Assembly (NCBI GenBank): GCA_019925095.2 | Contig: CM034415.1 | Coordinates: 6,915,001-6,979,000, forward strand | Direction of reading: 5' to 3' | Source of the DNA: Dendrolimus kikuchii | Lineage: Eukaryota; Arthropoda; Insecta; Lepidoptera; Lasiocampidae | DNA: 64,000 nt | Part shown: positions 47,141 to 59,300 of the stretch, in pieces | How the letters are laid out: each line of letters starts with the position of its first letter | Position numbering within the stretch: position 1 is the stretch's first letter | Position numbers and translations under genes: made by a program | Notes under the pieces: generated by a model | Told to the model about the DNA's origin: nothing | Databases searched by the model: none | What the model saw: the letters and a program-made list of their open reading frames with translations, nothing else

Positions 47141-48955
47141 ATAATTAGAGAGTACGTTTTATAAACTTAAGTAAAATTGTGTTGTGATACAAATCTCCAA
47201 ATATTTATCAGACTTAATAATAGTAGCCATAAGATATAATAACAGAAGAATTGTGCGGTATAACCATTTGAAGGAGATCCGATGAGTTCCCTTTATGTCA
47301 AAATTTTGTCTAATAAAATTGAACCAAAGCGTAAACAACACTCAATATGGTATTAAGACCAATACTTTGACCATTGGGGTCATTACATTATTTATTCATT
47401 TCGGTTTATGGCTTGGCAGCTAGGCCTTTAAGCCAGATCTTAGTTTACAATATAGTTTCTTCATTTTCTTAAGCCTATGTGTAGCACAGCTCAACTGTAG
47501 GTAATCAGCTAGTGCCATTCAACGGAGTTCTTGTGACAACTCAAAAGGCCACATTTGACTATATAGTTCATATTTCTCACAAAACATTAATTACTACTCA
47601 AAAACTATCAATAAACTAAAACTGTTCATTTTAGAGTAATTTTACACATTTTTAGAAAATAAAACTGCACAGCACATCATCTCCTTTCAGTTCCGACCAA
47701 AAACTCCGACCATTAGGGCCAAAGTATTGATAGAAATAAAAAAAAAATGTTCAACTTAATTAATTTATTGAGTTTTCATTTTTACAAAATAAACAACACC
47801 ACAATATTTCTCTCACAAATTTCATATAAATAAATAAATATTTTTATGGAATGATGAGATGTCGCCTTCATTAAAATGCAAATAAAATTCTTCGGATGCG
47901 AGTTGAGCGCACTTCGCAAGGGCTCCGTACAGTTAATACTTTATTAATAAAAATAAAAAAATTGTTACGCTGATATACGATATATATACTGTGGCCTGGT
48001 GCTAAGAGAGCCAAAGTAATTTGATGATTTTAAAGTCAGATAATATTAAGTGTTCATTAAATTTCATTTCTCATATTCGGAAAGTACGCTTGAAGTTATA
48101 GAGATGAAAACAGTCGTTTTTGTCCCCTTGCTGTCAAAAAACTTAAAAACCATGTGAGCCATGTCCGAACTTCTTATATAGCCACTGTTAAATCGCGGCA
48201 TAAAATTGTACTTAAAAAAATATCAAAAAATTACTTTACATTAAATTATTATTTAATTTACAGAAATTTGGGCTATATACAATAATATATATACTATCAC
48301 CAGTGATCAAAAAAAAGTGCTGGCTGCTACAAACGCCACGGACAAAGAAATTTATTTGACGTATTAAATGAGTTCATCAGAGTTAGATATGATTTATTGC
48401 CTGATTTCAGTAGAGAAGTAGTCGTTTAACTATTCAGCTCCTTTTTTACTTTCCTTATATTTGAAATGAAAAACAGCTTGTATGTAACCTCCGATGAAAG
48501 ACCTATTTAGGCACTCGAACTATTAGCACCCTCAACCATCATCAAATCATTGTGTGTAAATCATCCTGTGCCTAAATAGGTCACTTTCATCCCTTGTGTA
48601 ACAATGTATTATTATTAAACAGCATCAAAGAGCACTTATTAACTTTTTTACATAATCTGTAAAACACTGTCGGTAAATATTACAAACCAAAGAAAGTAAA
48701 CCATTGTTGGCACCCTGTCAATTGTTTCAAGAAATTAAGAAATACTAACATTTTTGAAGTGAAAATTTTCGAGACGTTGGGCTATATTTGTACAGGGCAA
48801 ATCACTGAACTCGCGTGACTTTATAATAAATAATGTTTAGCCAATTTTCTGAAATAAAATCTGAGATACTTTTTATCCCGGGAATTCTGAGGGGATTTAA
48901 AGTTGTTAGGGTGCGTAAATATTAGCTTAATCAGATACAACTTTCTCGATTTCAC
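47141..48955. other. Intergenic DNA, no recognised gene
   Basis: AT-rich. A block near 48,500-48,610 repeats the one near 29,470-29,540. Confidence 0.45.
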
Positions 48956-49980
48956 TATACTCTATTTTTTAATTACCTAGGATAAAATGAAAGCTGTGAT
49001 CGACTTTTTTTATTTTGTAAGCGCGGAGCATAATGTTGCTCTTTCAAAAGTGAGTTTTGTGAGTTGTTGATTCAATTCATCCTTGTGAGTTAAATCCTCC
49101 AGAATGAGTGGAATCAACAACTCATCATTGTGAGTTAAGTGCTAGAGAATGAGTTGAATCAACAACTCATCATTGTGAGTTAAATCCTACAGAATGAGTT
49201 GAATCAATGACCCACCATTGTGAGTTAAATCCTACAGAATGAGTGGAATCAACAACTCACCCCTGTAAGTTAAATCCTAAAAAATGAGTTGAATCAACAA
49301 CTCACCCTTGTGAGTTAAATCCTAAAGAATAAGTTGAATCCACACTCACCCTTGTGAGTTAAACCCTAAAGAATGAGTTGAATCAATAACCCACCATTGT
49401 GAGTTAAATCCTACAGAATGAGTGGAATCAACAACTCACCCCTGTGAGTTAAATCCTAAAGAATGAGTTGAATCAACAACTCACCCCTGTGAGTTAAATC
49501 CTAAAGAATGAGTTGAATCCACACTCACCCTTGTGAGTTAAACCCTAAAGAATGAGTTGAATCAATAACCCACCATTGTGAGTTAAATCCTACAGAATGA
49601 GTGGAATCAACAACTCACCCCTGTGAGTTAAATCCTAAAGAATGAGTTGAATCAACAACTCACCCCTGTGAGTTAAATCCTAAAGAATGAGTTGAATCAA
49701 CAACTCACCCTTGTGAGTTAAACCCTAAAGAATGAGTTGAATCAACAACTCATTATTGTGAGTTAAATCCTACAGAATGAGTTGAATCAACAACTCACCA
49801 TCGTGAGTTAATCCTATAGAATTTCTATAGGATTCAAATCACAGTGGTGAGCTGAATCAACGACTCACACAAGTCACTTATGAATGAGCCATACTACAGC
49901 ACTATGCTCCAGGCTTGCAACATTAAAAAAAGTCGATCACAGTTGTCATTTTCGTCCAGCTAATTAAAAATCAGAGTATA
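48956..49980. mobile_element. Inverted-repeat element carrying a 45-bp array
   Basis: Ends at 48,956-49,050 and 49,890-49,980 are imperfect reverse complements (shared: CTGTGATCGACTTTTTTTA, GGAGCATA). The centre is an array of 45-bp units. The layout resembles foldback-type elements, in which inverted repeats surround short tandem repeats. Confidence 0.6.
49084..49868. repeat. 45-bp tandem array
   Basis: About 17 units of GTGAGTTAAATCCTAAAGAA plus TGAGTTGAATCAACAACTCA and a 5-bp spacer. Each unit holds a perfect 7-bp hairpin, TGAGTTG-AATCAA-CAACTCA. A block of about 179 bp (four units, marked by the variant CCACACTC) is repeated, so there is a higher-order period. Confidence 0.9.
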
Positions 49981-50351
49981 GGACGAAAGCTTAAGTTCTT
50001 TTTCAAATGCTTCGGTACTTTATATTCCGGGAACCCCGGTTTTTTTTTTCATAGAATCAATTAATTACACTGCTAAAAAATAGCATGAAAATTGGCCGTG
50101 TTAATTTTATTACGAATTAGCTTGTTACTTTAAAAAACACTGCAAGTATATTTTGCGGAACTTTTGTCAGCTGTGTCCTAGCCTAAAAGTAAAAGAACTA
50201 TTAAGATTTCTACGTGTTTTAAATAAATTAATACAGTGCCATTAATTAAGGGAGGGTCCCATCAATGGTATAAGTATACCCTATTAAGACAATGTACTTA
50301 CATTATTTTTTTTATATTAAAAATTATAAAACCAGATCTTTTATATTGAAT

Positions 50352-50570
50352 GCTAGCTTCTGCCCGCGACTTCGTCCGCGTGGAAAGTTTTTTTAACTAT
50401 CCCACGGGAACTCTTTAATTTTTCGGGATCAAAAGTATCCTATATATTGACCAGGGATATAAGCTACCACCATACAAAATTTCATTTAAATCGGTCCAGT
50501 CGCTTCAGAGATTAGCCGGTAAACACAGAAAGACAAACAGAGCGACAAAAAATTTGAAAAAATAAATAAA
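50352..50570 (-). mobile_element. Helitron 3' end, reverse orientation
   Basis: The + strand reads CTAGCTTCTGCCCGCGACTT then CGTCCGCGTGG, the complement of the 16.2-kb Helitron end with its hairpin. Confidence 0.7.
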
Positions 50571-51369
50571 TTAGGTCTATTTCACTTCTTACATTCCCCA
50601 TGATTGTTTTTATCATTGTACAGAAATTCGACCTCTACAGTGTTATTATATGTATATAGATTTATTACATGCAACGGAACCCTAAAAACATTTATACCAT
50701 ATTTAAAATATACTAAGTTACACTTAAACTTATTCAACCCCCTAACTATTATAAATAACTATTCATTTAAATATTTTGTTATAATTTTAGATTTTTTACA
50801 GTAAACGCAACTGATCTTGACGATATCAAAGCCTAATTTAAATTTTGATTAGATAATAAGAAATTAACCAGCAAAACTGGAAAGTTAACCCACTCTTGTC
50901 GATTAGATGGAAATAATGATTCACTAATTACAGCGCCATCTAGTACAAAACCGCTACAGTACATAAACAATCGATTAACCATTTCTCACATCTGGGGTCT
51001 TTAAGCGGCTGCTTTCGTAGGGTCGTATTACGGATATGATAAGTATGAAACTAAAATGGAATTATATATTATGTCTTACACCCATCAGTATAGAAAGAAA
51101 CGTGTCAGTTTCACTAGGCGATTTTCTAAAATCGGCCGCTTTAGGCCCCCCAGCTTTTCGAAGCAAAGATCGATAAAACAGATCGCTCGAATGTAGATAA
51201 AACAGTTTCGTCGCCATTATTAAGAATTATTGACCATTTTATTTGTAAATTGGTGTACAGTAAGTTAAGTGTAAGTACAGTAAGTGGCTTGACTGGCCAG
51301 TTTTGCGAGTTAATCGATACTTAACGAATACAAATCTAAATGAGGCTTTAGATTATGTGAAAGTTGTAG

Positions 51370-51520
51370 TAGCTCAGTAATTAATCCGCCTTTCATTCAG
51401 AGCATGTGGGTTCGAATCTAGTACCGCAAACCAAACTACACCATCACCAGCAAGCCTTTGCAAAAGCTATACAAAAAGGGGGTGGTAAACTATCTTCCTC
51501 TTACCTTTATACAGTATAAA
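51370..51520 (+). mobile_element. tRNA-like SINE head
   Basis: AGTAGCTCAGTAATTAATC (A-box-like) and GGGTTCGAATCTAG (B box), then a TACAAAAAGGGGGTGGTAAA body. No cloverleaf acceptor stem pairs, so it was not called a tRNA. Confidence 0.5.
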
Positions 51521-51565
51521 TTCATGATCAGACAGCATTTAGTGAAATTTCAGAAAAAAAAATTA

Positions 51566-51665
51566 TTACATTATCAACTGTAATTCCGGCCAGGATTCGA
51601 ACCTACATAAGTCATCAGAATACTGGCGTGTGATAGTCACTAAGCTACCACAACTACCAAAATAC
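51566..51665 (-). mobile_element. tRNA-like SINE head, opposite strand
   Basis: The - strand has TAGTTGTGGTAGCTTAGTGA and AGGTTCGAATCCTGGCC. The long open frame covering it (to 51,997) has no domain. Confidence 0.5.
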
Positions 51666-52298
51666 AAGTCGCCATTGATTTTATATTTCTCTATGTGGTG
51701 CGATATAAATTTCCTACTGATTTTGTGCACGACATCGACTCCCCTTTCTACTATTATACTCTCCCTCGACTCTCCCTTCAACACTCCTAACAGGAGTATG
51801 GAGGGGTGAGCCTCCAATACTCCTCGACCATGAAAGAAGTAAACTAGGAATAACAATAGTGCAATAAAAATATAACTGAAAAAGCTTCTGGATCTTACAT
51901 TTTTAGAGGGTCTGCTAGTTTTGATATAACAAAACACCAATAGACTCTCAACCAACTTTATATAATTAACCGAGTTCAAAAAAAGAGGTGTTCTCAATTA
52001 GTCGTATAAATGTTTATTGTTCGACAGGGCTTTTTTATGGGGGCACGCGGTGCTCTTAAAGGAAATTTCTAATATAGAAAAATTGCCATAAAAACTGAAA
52101 AAAATTATGGGCTTACAATTTTCGAGAATTAGCGCGCCCAAAAATGAAATGACAAAAAAAGGCCTGTATATATTTGCTATTTATATATGCGTTGGATTCA
52201 GTACAGGTCCAAGAGAGTTTCGTACAAAGTTGATTGTTATTGGATTATTGAATGGTTACATATACGTAACTTAAGAGTGACAAATAAAAAATTACTAG

Positions 52299-52495
52299 CA
52301 AAAAAGAAACCGACTTCAAGAGTTACTAAAAAGCATAAAATAAATATTGTCTACAACATCTTAGAGTAAAATATTTATTAAGTAAATATAGAAAACATAA
52401 AAAAGACAAATTTTTAAAATGCACCGACTTCAAGATGTTGTTGAAAATATTTATTTATGCTTTTTAGTTACTCTTGAAGTCGATTTCTTTTTTGC
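52299..52495. repeat. Inverted repeat of about 66-bp arms
   Basis: Arms at 52,299-52,365 and 52,430-52,495 (GACTTCAAGAGTTACTAAAA and its complement). Single arms of the same family are at 61,805-61,885 and, loosely, at 35,848-36,010. A MITE-like foldback. Confidence 0.65.
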
Positions 52496-53039
52496 TAGAA
52501 AACTTTTTTTTAAGATTAAAGCTTGGATTATGTAAATTGAAAAAACACTTAACAAGCCACAAAAATATGGTCAGTATAAATCGCTTTATAAGCCTACATT
52601 GAAATACTCATGTGCTGAGAAATAAAAAGTTTTCAATCCATCAAAAAACTAGCTCCATTTGAGTATATTTGATCTATTGATCAACTGTGGATTTTCTATT
52701 ACCAAGTTATTGTTTACAATTGCAAATTATATTTTACAAATCTCATCCACCGAGTTACATCGGTAGTCTAAAAATGTAGCAGTACGAGTAGTAGTAATGT
52801 AGACGAAAGTTTTAGGTAGGACCCTGTAGCGAATAGTAGAATGTTACTACTATTTATAGTAGTAATTTTGGAATGAGATTATGTAAAATATAATTTTTAA
52901 ATAATAAAATATTAGTTGAAAGTCTTAATTTTGTATATCAAGACGCAACAAAAGACTTATGACCACCTTTAACATTGTAGTATTTAGGAGCGTAATCAAA
53001 GTTCATTTCTTAATAGCCCATTGTTGTCCCTAGTATCCT

Positions 53040-53150
53040 CCTTACAAGCTTATACTCTCCCTTCAACCCGATTGTACTCTCCCCTCAACACTCCTTCACT
53101 CTCCCCCAACACTCCTTCACTCTCCCTTCAACACTCCTCCCCCCGTTACC
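53040..53150 (-). repeat. Short purine-rich repeat in the ATPCL 3' UTR region
   Basis: Four imperfect copies of ACTCTCCCTTCAACACTCC on the + strand, beginning just after the ATPCL stop. Related copies lie near 51,750-51,800. No confident polyadenylation signal was fixed. Confidence 0.5.
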
Positions 53151-53168
53151 CATTATGCGTCTTCAACT

Positions 53169-53331
53169 TCAGTTCAGGGGTGACATATACGTGATATCAT
53201 CCCAAGGGTGACGGTATAGGGGCTGCTTCATCCGCTTCTGGTCTAGGTAGTGTCCCACCAGCCCTATGGTACGGCCGAGGACGAACAGAGCGTTAATAGA
53301 ACCCATTTCTATATAGTTGTTGCCTTCCTCT
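53169..53331 (-). CDS. ATPCL: ATPCL last exon
   Basis: CTTACAG acceptor. Encodes [20 protein letters not shown] and [20 protein letters not shown], then ITYMSPLN and TGA. The tail is a few residues shorter than in vertebrates. Confidence 0.92.
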
Positions 53332-56300
53332 CTGTAAGAACAATACATAATATATGAATTAGGATACTTAAAGGCATAGAAGAAATATTATTTATTTATT
53401 TTATTGCAGGAGTTCAGCAGACAGGCAGACGGCCCACTTGATGGAAAGTAGTTACCATCGCAACACCAAAGGTGCTACAAATGCGCGGCTGCTCTCATAA
53501 GGGAGAGACTGGAACCTGGTCACTAATGCCGGAACACAACACAAGGTTGTTGTGGCGGCATACTCCAAACCGGGGGTGGTCGCCATCCAGTTGAGCAAAG
53601 ACCCTACCACCTGGCTGTGGATTGTTTTGTCGCCTCTTACGACAGGCCTCCCGGGCGCAGGAAATTGTATTCTTTCTCCGTTCCTGCACGGATATAACTA
53701 TATTCCTTGGGTCCAGTTTTTTATTCAATTATTATTGAACACTTATCAATCAAATAAACAGAAATAGATAGAGCACTTGAATAGAATATTTTGTTCAAAA
53801 ACAACCCTTCCGCTTGGTTTTCCGTTAAACATTTCTTCACAGAAATTGATCCTTACAAGCTATACTATAATGTCTTGCGCCGCTTTTCCCTTCAAGCCAC
53901 ATATTGCGAAGCGGCGCTAAATGCGATTAGGCTCCCATAAAATAAATAATAAACATAAACAAAATTAGATAATTAAAATGAACAAGTTGGAGGTGGACTA
54001 AATAAAATTTTAACAATCCTCATTGACATTTGACATGTTTGTCTTCCGTGATCATGGCTACTAAAAAGTGGCCAAAACGTCGGAAACATAAAAATCAAAT
54101 AAATATTCGCGCTTAAAACTGTTAAAATTGTAGTTTTATTATAGACTGCTCTGACGCCGATTTCAGTAACACTCACACTTACGACGACTGGACGATAGAA
54201 CCCGTTACAAACAAGTGAACTCACTGAGTGAGGCCGTCACTAACAGACAGTACGGGTGAACTCACTGAGTGAGGCCGTCACAAACCGGCAGCACGAGTGA
54301 CCTCACTGAGTGAGGCCGTCACAAACAGACAGTACGAGTGAACTCACTGAGTGAAGAGCTGACAGTGCCTGAAGAGGTCCACCATGGCCGCTGCAACGAT
54401 GCCGTCCACGTTCAGGATGAGGTTGGGCTTCTTCCGGGTGGTGATGGCCTCCACGTCCAGGGCGTACCTGGTGACGGGCCACGCGGGCCAGCGCGATGTC
54501 ACGTACGCCTTCAGCTCCCTCACCCGGGAATCCGGGTTGTTTATAGACTTCACCCTGACACACAAAAAAGATTTAAAAGATGGCAGTCATGTGGGTTACC
54601 TAGATAACTAAATATGTATTAAACTAATATAAGTGTCAACGTGGCAGACCACTATTTGGAACTGAACGCGTATCCGAAATGGCGTTTTTTTTTATTAGAT
54701 GACTTCAGAAGACAGGCAGACGGTCCACTTAATGGAAAGCGGTTACCATCGCCTATGGACATTTGCAACATCAAAGGTACTTATAAATACGCTGCGGCTC
54801 TCTTAAGGGAGACTGGAACCTAGCCACTGATGTCAGAACATAACTCAAGGTTGTTATTATGCCGCCGCATACTCTAGACCAGGGGTGGTAGCTATCCAGA
54901 CGGACAGATATCCTACCACCCGGCTGTGGGTTGTTTTGTCGCCTCTTACGACAGACCGCCCGGCTGCAGGAAATTGTGTTCTTTCTCCGTTCCTGCACGG
55001 ATAAATGGTGCTGTGGTAGACATTGTCTATGTTTTGGTGGTATAGATGGAAGATGGAAGAGAAACGAGTTGTTTGTAGAGAGAACATATAATTAATTTTT
55101 TTGCAATACAGTTCTCCTTACACAGTCAGTTATATATTTAACACAAACCAGCCTGTGATGAACCAAAAAAGTCTCAACACTATGCGAGCTGATCGCCAAG
55201 TCGTGAGCTTTGCAGCAAATCATCTGGCTTCTCTCCTTTTTGCGGCCTTCGATGTTATATGAACAAACGCGGTATACCTGCACTAGTAGGCAATTGGTGG
55301 CGGAGATATATGGGGGTTGTTGTACAAGGGTCGACAGTAGACTGACTCGTAAAGACGAGAAGTATCAGTACAGCGGTAAGTACGACAAGGATAGTCGTAA
55401 TGGAACGAATAATGCGGTTAGGAAAGCGGGTAGTAATGGTCATCATCATCATCCGAGCGTTAAATCCCGGTTGCGTTCGGAGCGTTCACTCCGACGCCCA
55501 GGGTCCGCTTTCCTACTTTTTCTACTCCACTTCGCGCGGTCTTCTGCATCCCCCGTTTTGAGACCATTGGTACGCATGTCATCCTTCACAACGTCAAGCC
55601 AACATTTCTTGGGCCTTGCCCTTCGACCGGGACCTGGCGGTGGCGGCATGGCTAGACATTTGTTCCCTACATAATTAGCCGGTCTCCGTAAAACGGGTAA
55701 AAGCGGGTAGTAATGGTATTAGGTAGTATACGTGTACGATGTGGTCCACGGTACCTGTGCCCGATGCCCATGATGAGCTCGCCCTTGGCCCTCTTCTCGT
55801 TGACGAACTCCTGCGGGTGCTGGCCCTTGTCGTACGCCGCGCAGAAGTCGGCCGCCGCCCGGTCGAGCGCGCCGCCGAACCGATCGCCCTGGACGAACGA
55901 CCAACACAACATTAGGACTCATTCATTCGTTCGTGCGAAGACACAATTACGACTCATTCATTCGTTCGTGCGAAAACACAATTACAACTAATTCATTCGT
56001 TCGTGCGAAAACACAATTACGACTCATTCATTCGTTAGTGCGAAAACACAATTACGACTCATTCATTCGTTAGTGCGAAAACACAATTACGACTCATTCA
56101 TTCGTTCGTGCGAAAACACAATTACAACTAATTCATTCGTTAGTGCGAAAACACAATTACAACTAATTCATTCGTTCGTGCGAAAATACAATAACGACTC
56201 ATTCACTCGTTCGTGCGAAAACACAGTTATGACTCATTCATTCGTTCGTGCGAAAACACAATTACGACTCATTCACTCGTTCGTGCGAAAACACAATTAC

Positions 56301-59300
56301 GACTCATTCATCGTTCGTGCGAAAACACAATTACGACTCATTCACTGGTTCGTGCGAAAACACAATTACGACTCATTCACTCGTTCGTGCGAAAACACAA
56401 TTACGACTCATTCATACGTTCGTGCGAAAACACAATTACGACTCATTCAATGGTTCGTGCGAAAACACAATTACGACTCATTCACTGGTTCGTGCGAAAA
56501 CACAATTACGACTCATTCACTCGTTCGTGCGAAAACACAATTACGACTCATTCATACGTTCGTGCGAAAACACAATTACAACTAATTCATTCAATTCATT
56601 AGAATAAGCTTTATACATTTATACTCTTGTTTAATTATGATACCACACAGTCATACAATCGCGCGCGTGCGCGCTGTTTTAAGGGGCGATTGGCATTGGA
56701 AACTATAACGGAATGAATAAATGTATAATACTTTCTAAATATATTATCTTTTTATTATGTATAGTTTCTGCGCACAGCGTTATTGAAATGACCCGCAAAT
56801 CAGTACATTTTTTTTAATAAACAACATTCTTTCAAGGGCGAATAGTGCACTCACAATGGTGAGCATCCCGCTGACGACCGAGGAGATGAGATCCTTGCCA
56901 GCCCTCGCCGTCACCATGGTGTTGTGGGCCCCAGAGACTGCAGGTCCATGGTCGGCGGTCACAATAACCACCAGCTCGAAGAACTTGGAAGCCCACTCGG
57001 GCAGCTCTCTTTGGAACCTGTACATTTTTTTAAGATCACCAACCAAATTTAAATGTTATTATTCAAAATAAGTTTCACTGGAGAACACTTTTTGAAGGTC
57101 AGACATGTAAGTCAAAATTTAAATCGACTACCTATTCTATATACACCGCTTCGCAATGCGTTATCACTGTTCAAAGGAGAAGAAGCGGCAAGAAACTTCC
57201 CGGCAACACGTCTAGTTAAAAAAGATTTTCCATCATAATTGTTTATATATTATCCCAAGTTCTTTTTAAAGAATATATATAGAAGTTGTATTACAATTAC
57301 TTATCACTACCACTGGTAGAATATGGAATCTAGATCTAAATTTAAACTAAGTTTACAATTCAGCAATAGAAGTAAATAAAAAAACAAGTGGTAGTAAATT
57401 AACATTACAGTATGCGCAAAACTTATATGCGCTTCGAGCGAAATTAGTTCTGTTAAGTTGCACAGGTCCTAACAAACTTACGTTTGTTGCACCTTACGGT
57501 GTGTTGTGCGAAACAGATGGCATGCGAGTCCCGTTGGAGGACGAGCGAGAGCGCAACACTCTCCCTTCTCAGCTCTGTAGGCAAATCTTGTAACTGTATT
57601 TTGAGCATTGACGCGTACGAACTTCAAGGACGCATTTAAGCTTTGCACCTAATCGTACTGGTATAGAGTTTGTGAAACTTTGATAAGTATTAAGGTAATA
57701 ATAAGTTAGAAATCCGGCAAGTTTTAAAATAACAAAGAAACTCATTGTCAACTCATATTACCATAATAAGCTGATGGTTCCTCCTACTCCCAGCTGCCTC
57801 TCGAGGACCTGGCTGATGGGCACCCCGCAGTAGCTCAACTCTTGACCTCGTTCGTCGCAGATCGTGCTGATGAACGCCGCGGGTTTGCGGATCAGGCCCA
57901 ATTTCTGTAAAACACATCCCACCCTATTATTTGTGCAGAAACGGAGAAAGAATACAATATCCTACGTTGGGGCGGCCTGTCGTAAGAAGCGACAAAAAGC
58001 CAGGTGGTAGGGTAATTGCCTGTCTGGGTGGCTACCACCCGTGGTCTAGGGTATGCCGCCATAACAACCCTGAGTTGCGTTCCGGCACTAGTGACTAGGT
58101 TCCAGTCTCCCTTTAGAGAGCAGCAGCACATTAACATTTATGGTGTTACAAATGTCCTTACGCAATGGTAACCGATTTTCATCAGGTGGGCCGTCTGCTG
58201 AACTTATGCAATAAAAAAACTTTCCCTCAGTTTGCCCTTAAACATTCATTCAGGTAAATTGACCCTTACAAGCTACACTATTTTTTGTCGTAATAATACG
58301 TGTTCGATCCTTGCCTAGTATAATGTAGGTAGAATATCGCCCATCAATTTTACTGTCTACCCTCTTTCTGAGTGAGGCGACGGCCAATGCACGGAAAGTC
58401 AGGGCAGCCATTTTTTTTAACACTTAATGTCAACGTTTTGACAAAGACAGTTCGCGCCGTGCGTTTATTATTTCAACATATTTTACGCTAACTGTTAATT
58501 ACTGGCCGTGCTAATAACTAATTGTGCAATACTGGTCAAAAGAAGTGATCACTGCAAAGTGAAGTTGGTGCTGTGCAGTGTTCTTCTGTGTGTTGCAACT
58601 TGAACCAAGCCAGGAGAGGGCGGATCTCAAGGTTTGGTAAAACTTCTGCTTTTTTAGTGCAAAGATCAGGTTCATATCTCTCCCAATACAGTCCATAACT
58701 ATCGAACCATATTATCCATGGCTACATTTTTTTTATTTTTTTTTATTGCAGGAGTTCAGCAGACAGGCAGACGGCCCACTGTAAGGAAAGCGGTTACCAT
58801 CGTCTATGGACATTTGCAACACCAAAGGTGCTACAAATGCGCTGCTGCTCTCTTAAGGGAGCCTGGAACCTGGTCACTAATGCCGGAACACAACTTAAAG
58901 TTGTTATGACGGCATGCTCTAGACCAGGGGTGGTAGCCATCCAGTCGGGCAAATGCCCTACCACCTGGCTGTGGGTTGTTTAGTCGCCTTTTACGACAGG
59001 CCGCCCGGCCGCAGGAAATTGTATTCTTTCTCCGTTCCTGCACGGATAGATACATACGTGTTTTTTATTCAAAATTAGCCTCGAGACTCCTTTGAGTATT
59101 TTTCGCTGTTTCGTATTGTTGCGAACAGAATCACCCCCTGATCTCGCCCCCGGAAATCCCGTACCCCCACGCCCCGTTTACCGCAAATATGTAGCTCGCT
59201 CGGTTAGCAGCTAAGCGTCTGCTTAAAAGTAGTACCTTAGCAAGTGCGGTGCGAACCTCCGGCATATTAGTCGCTCAAGTATTATACATAAACAGTTTTC

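Noticed and set aside
51370..51450. A tRNA gene on the + strand
   Set aside because: A and B boxes are present but the arms do not form a cloverleaf and a SINE body follows.
51566..51997. 143-codon frame on the - strand
   Set aside because: Runs through a SINE head and a repeat also found near 53.1 kb; no domain.
55913..56600. CRISPR-like array
   Set aside because: Units are contiguous with no unique spacers, and the genome is eukaryotic; the same holds for the 31-, 32-, 41- and 45-bp arrays.
56073..56607. Three overlapping frames of about 120-170 codons with [10 protein letters not shown] repeats
   Set aside because: Three phases of the 35-bp array (35 x 3 = 105); intronic and antisense to ATPCL.
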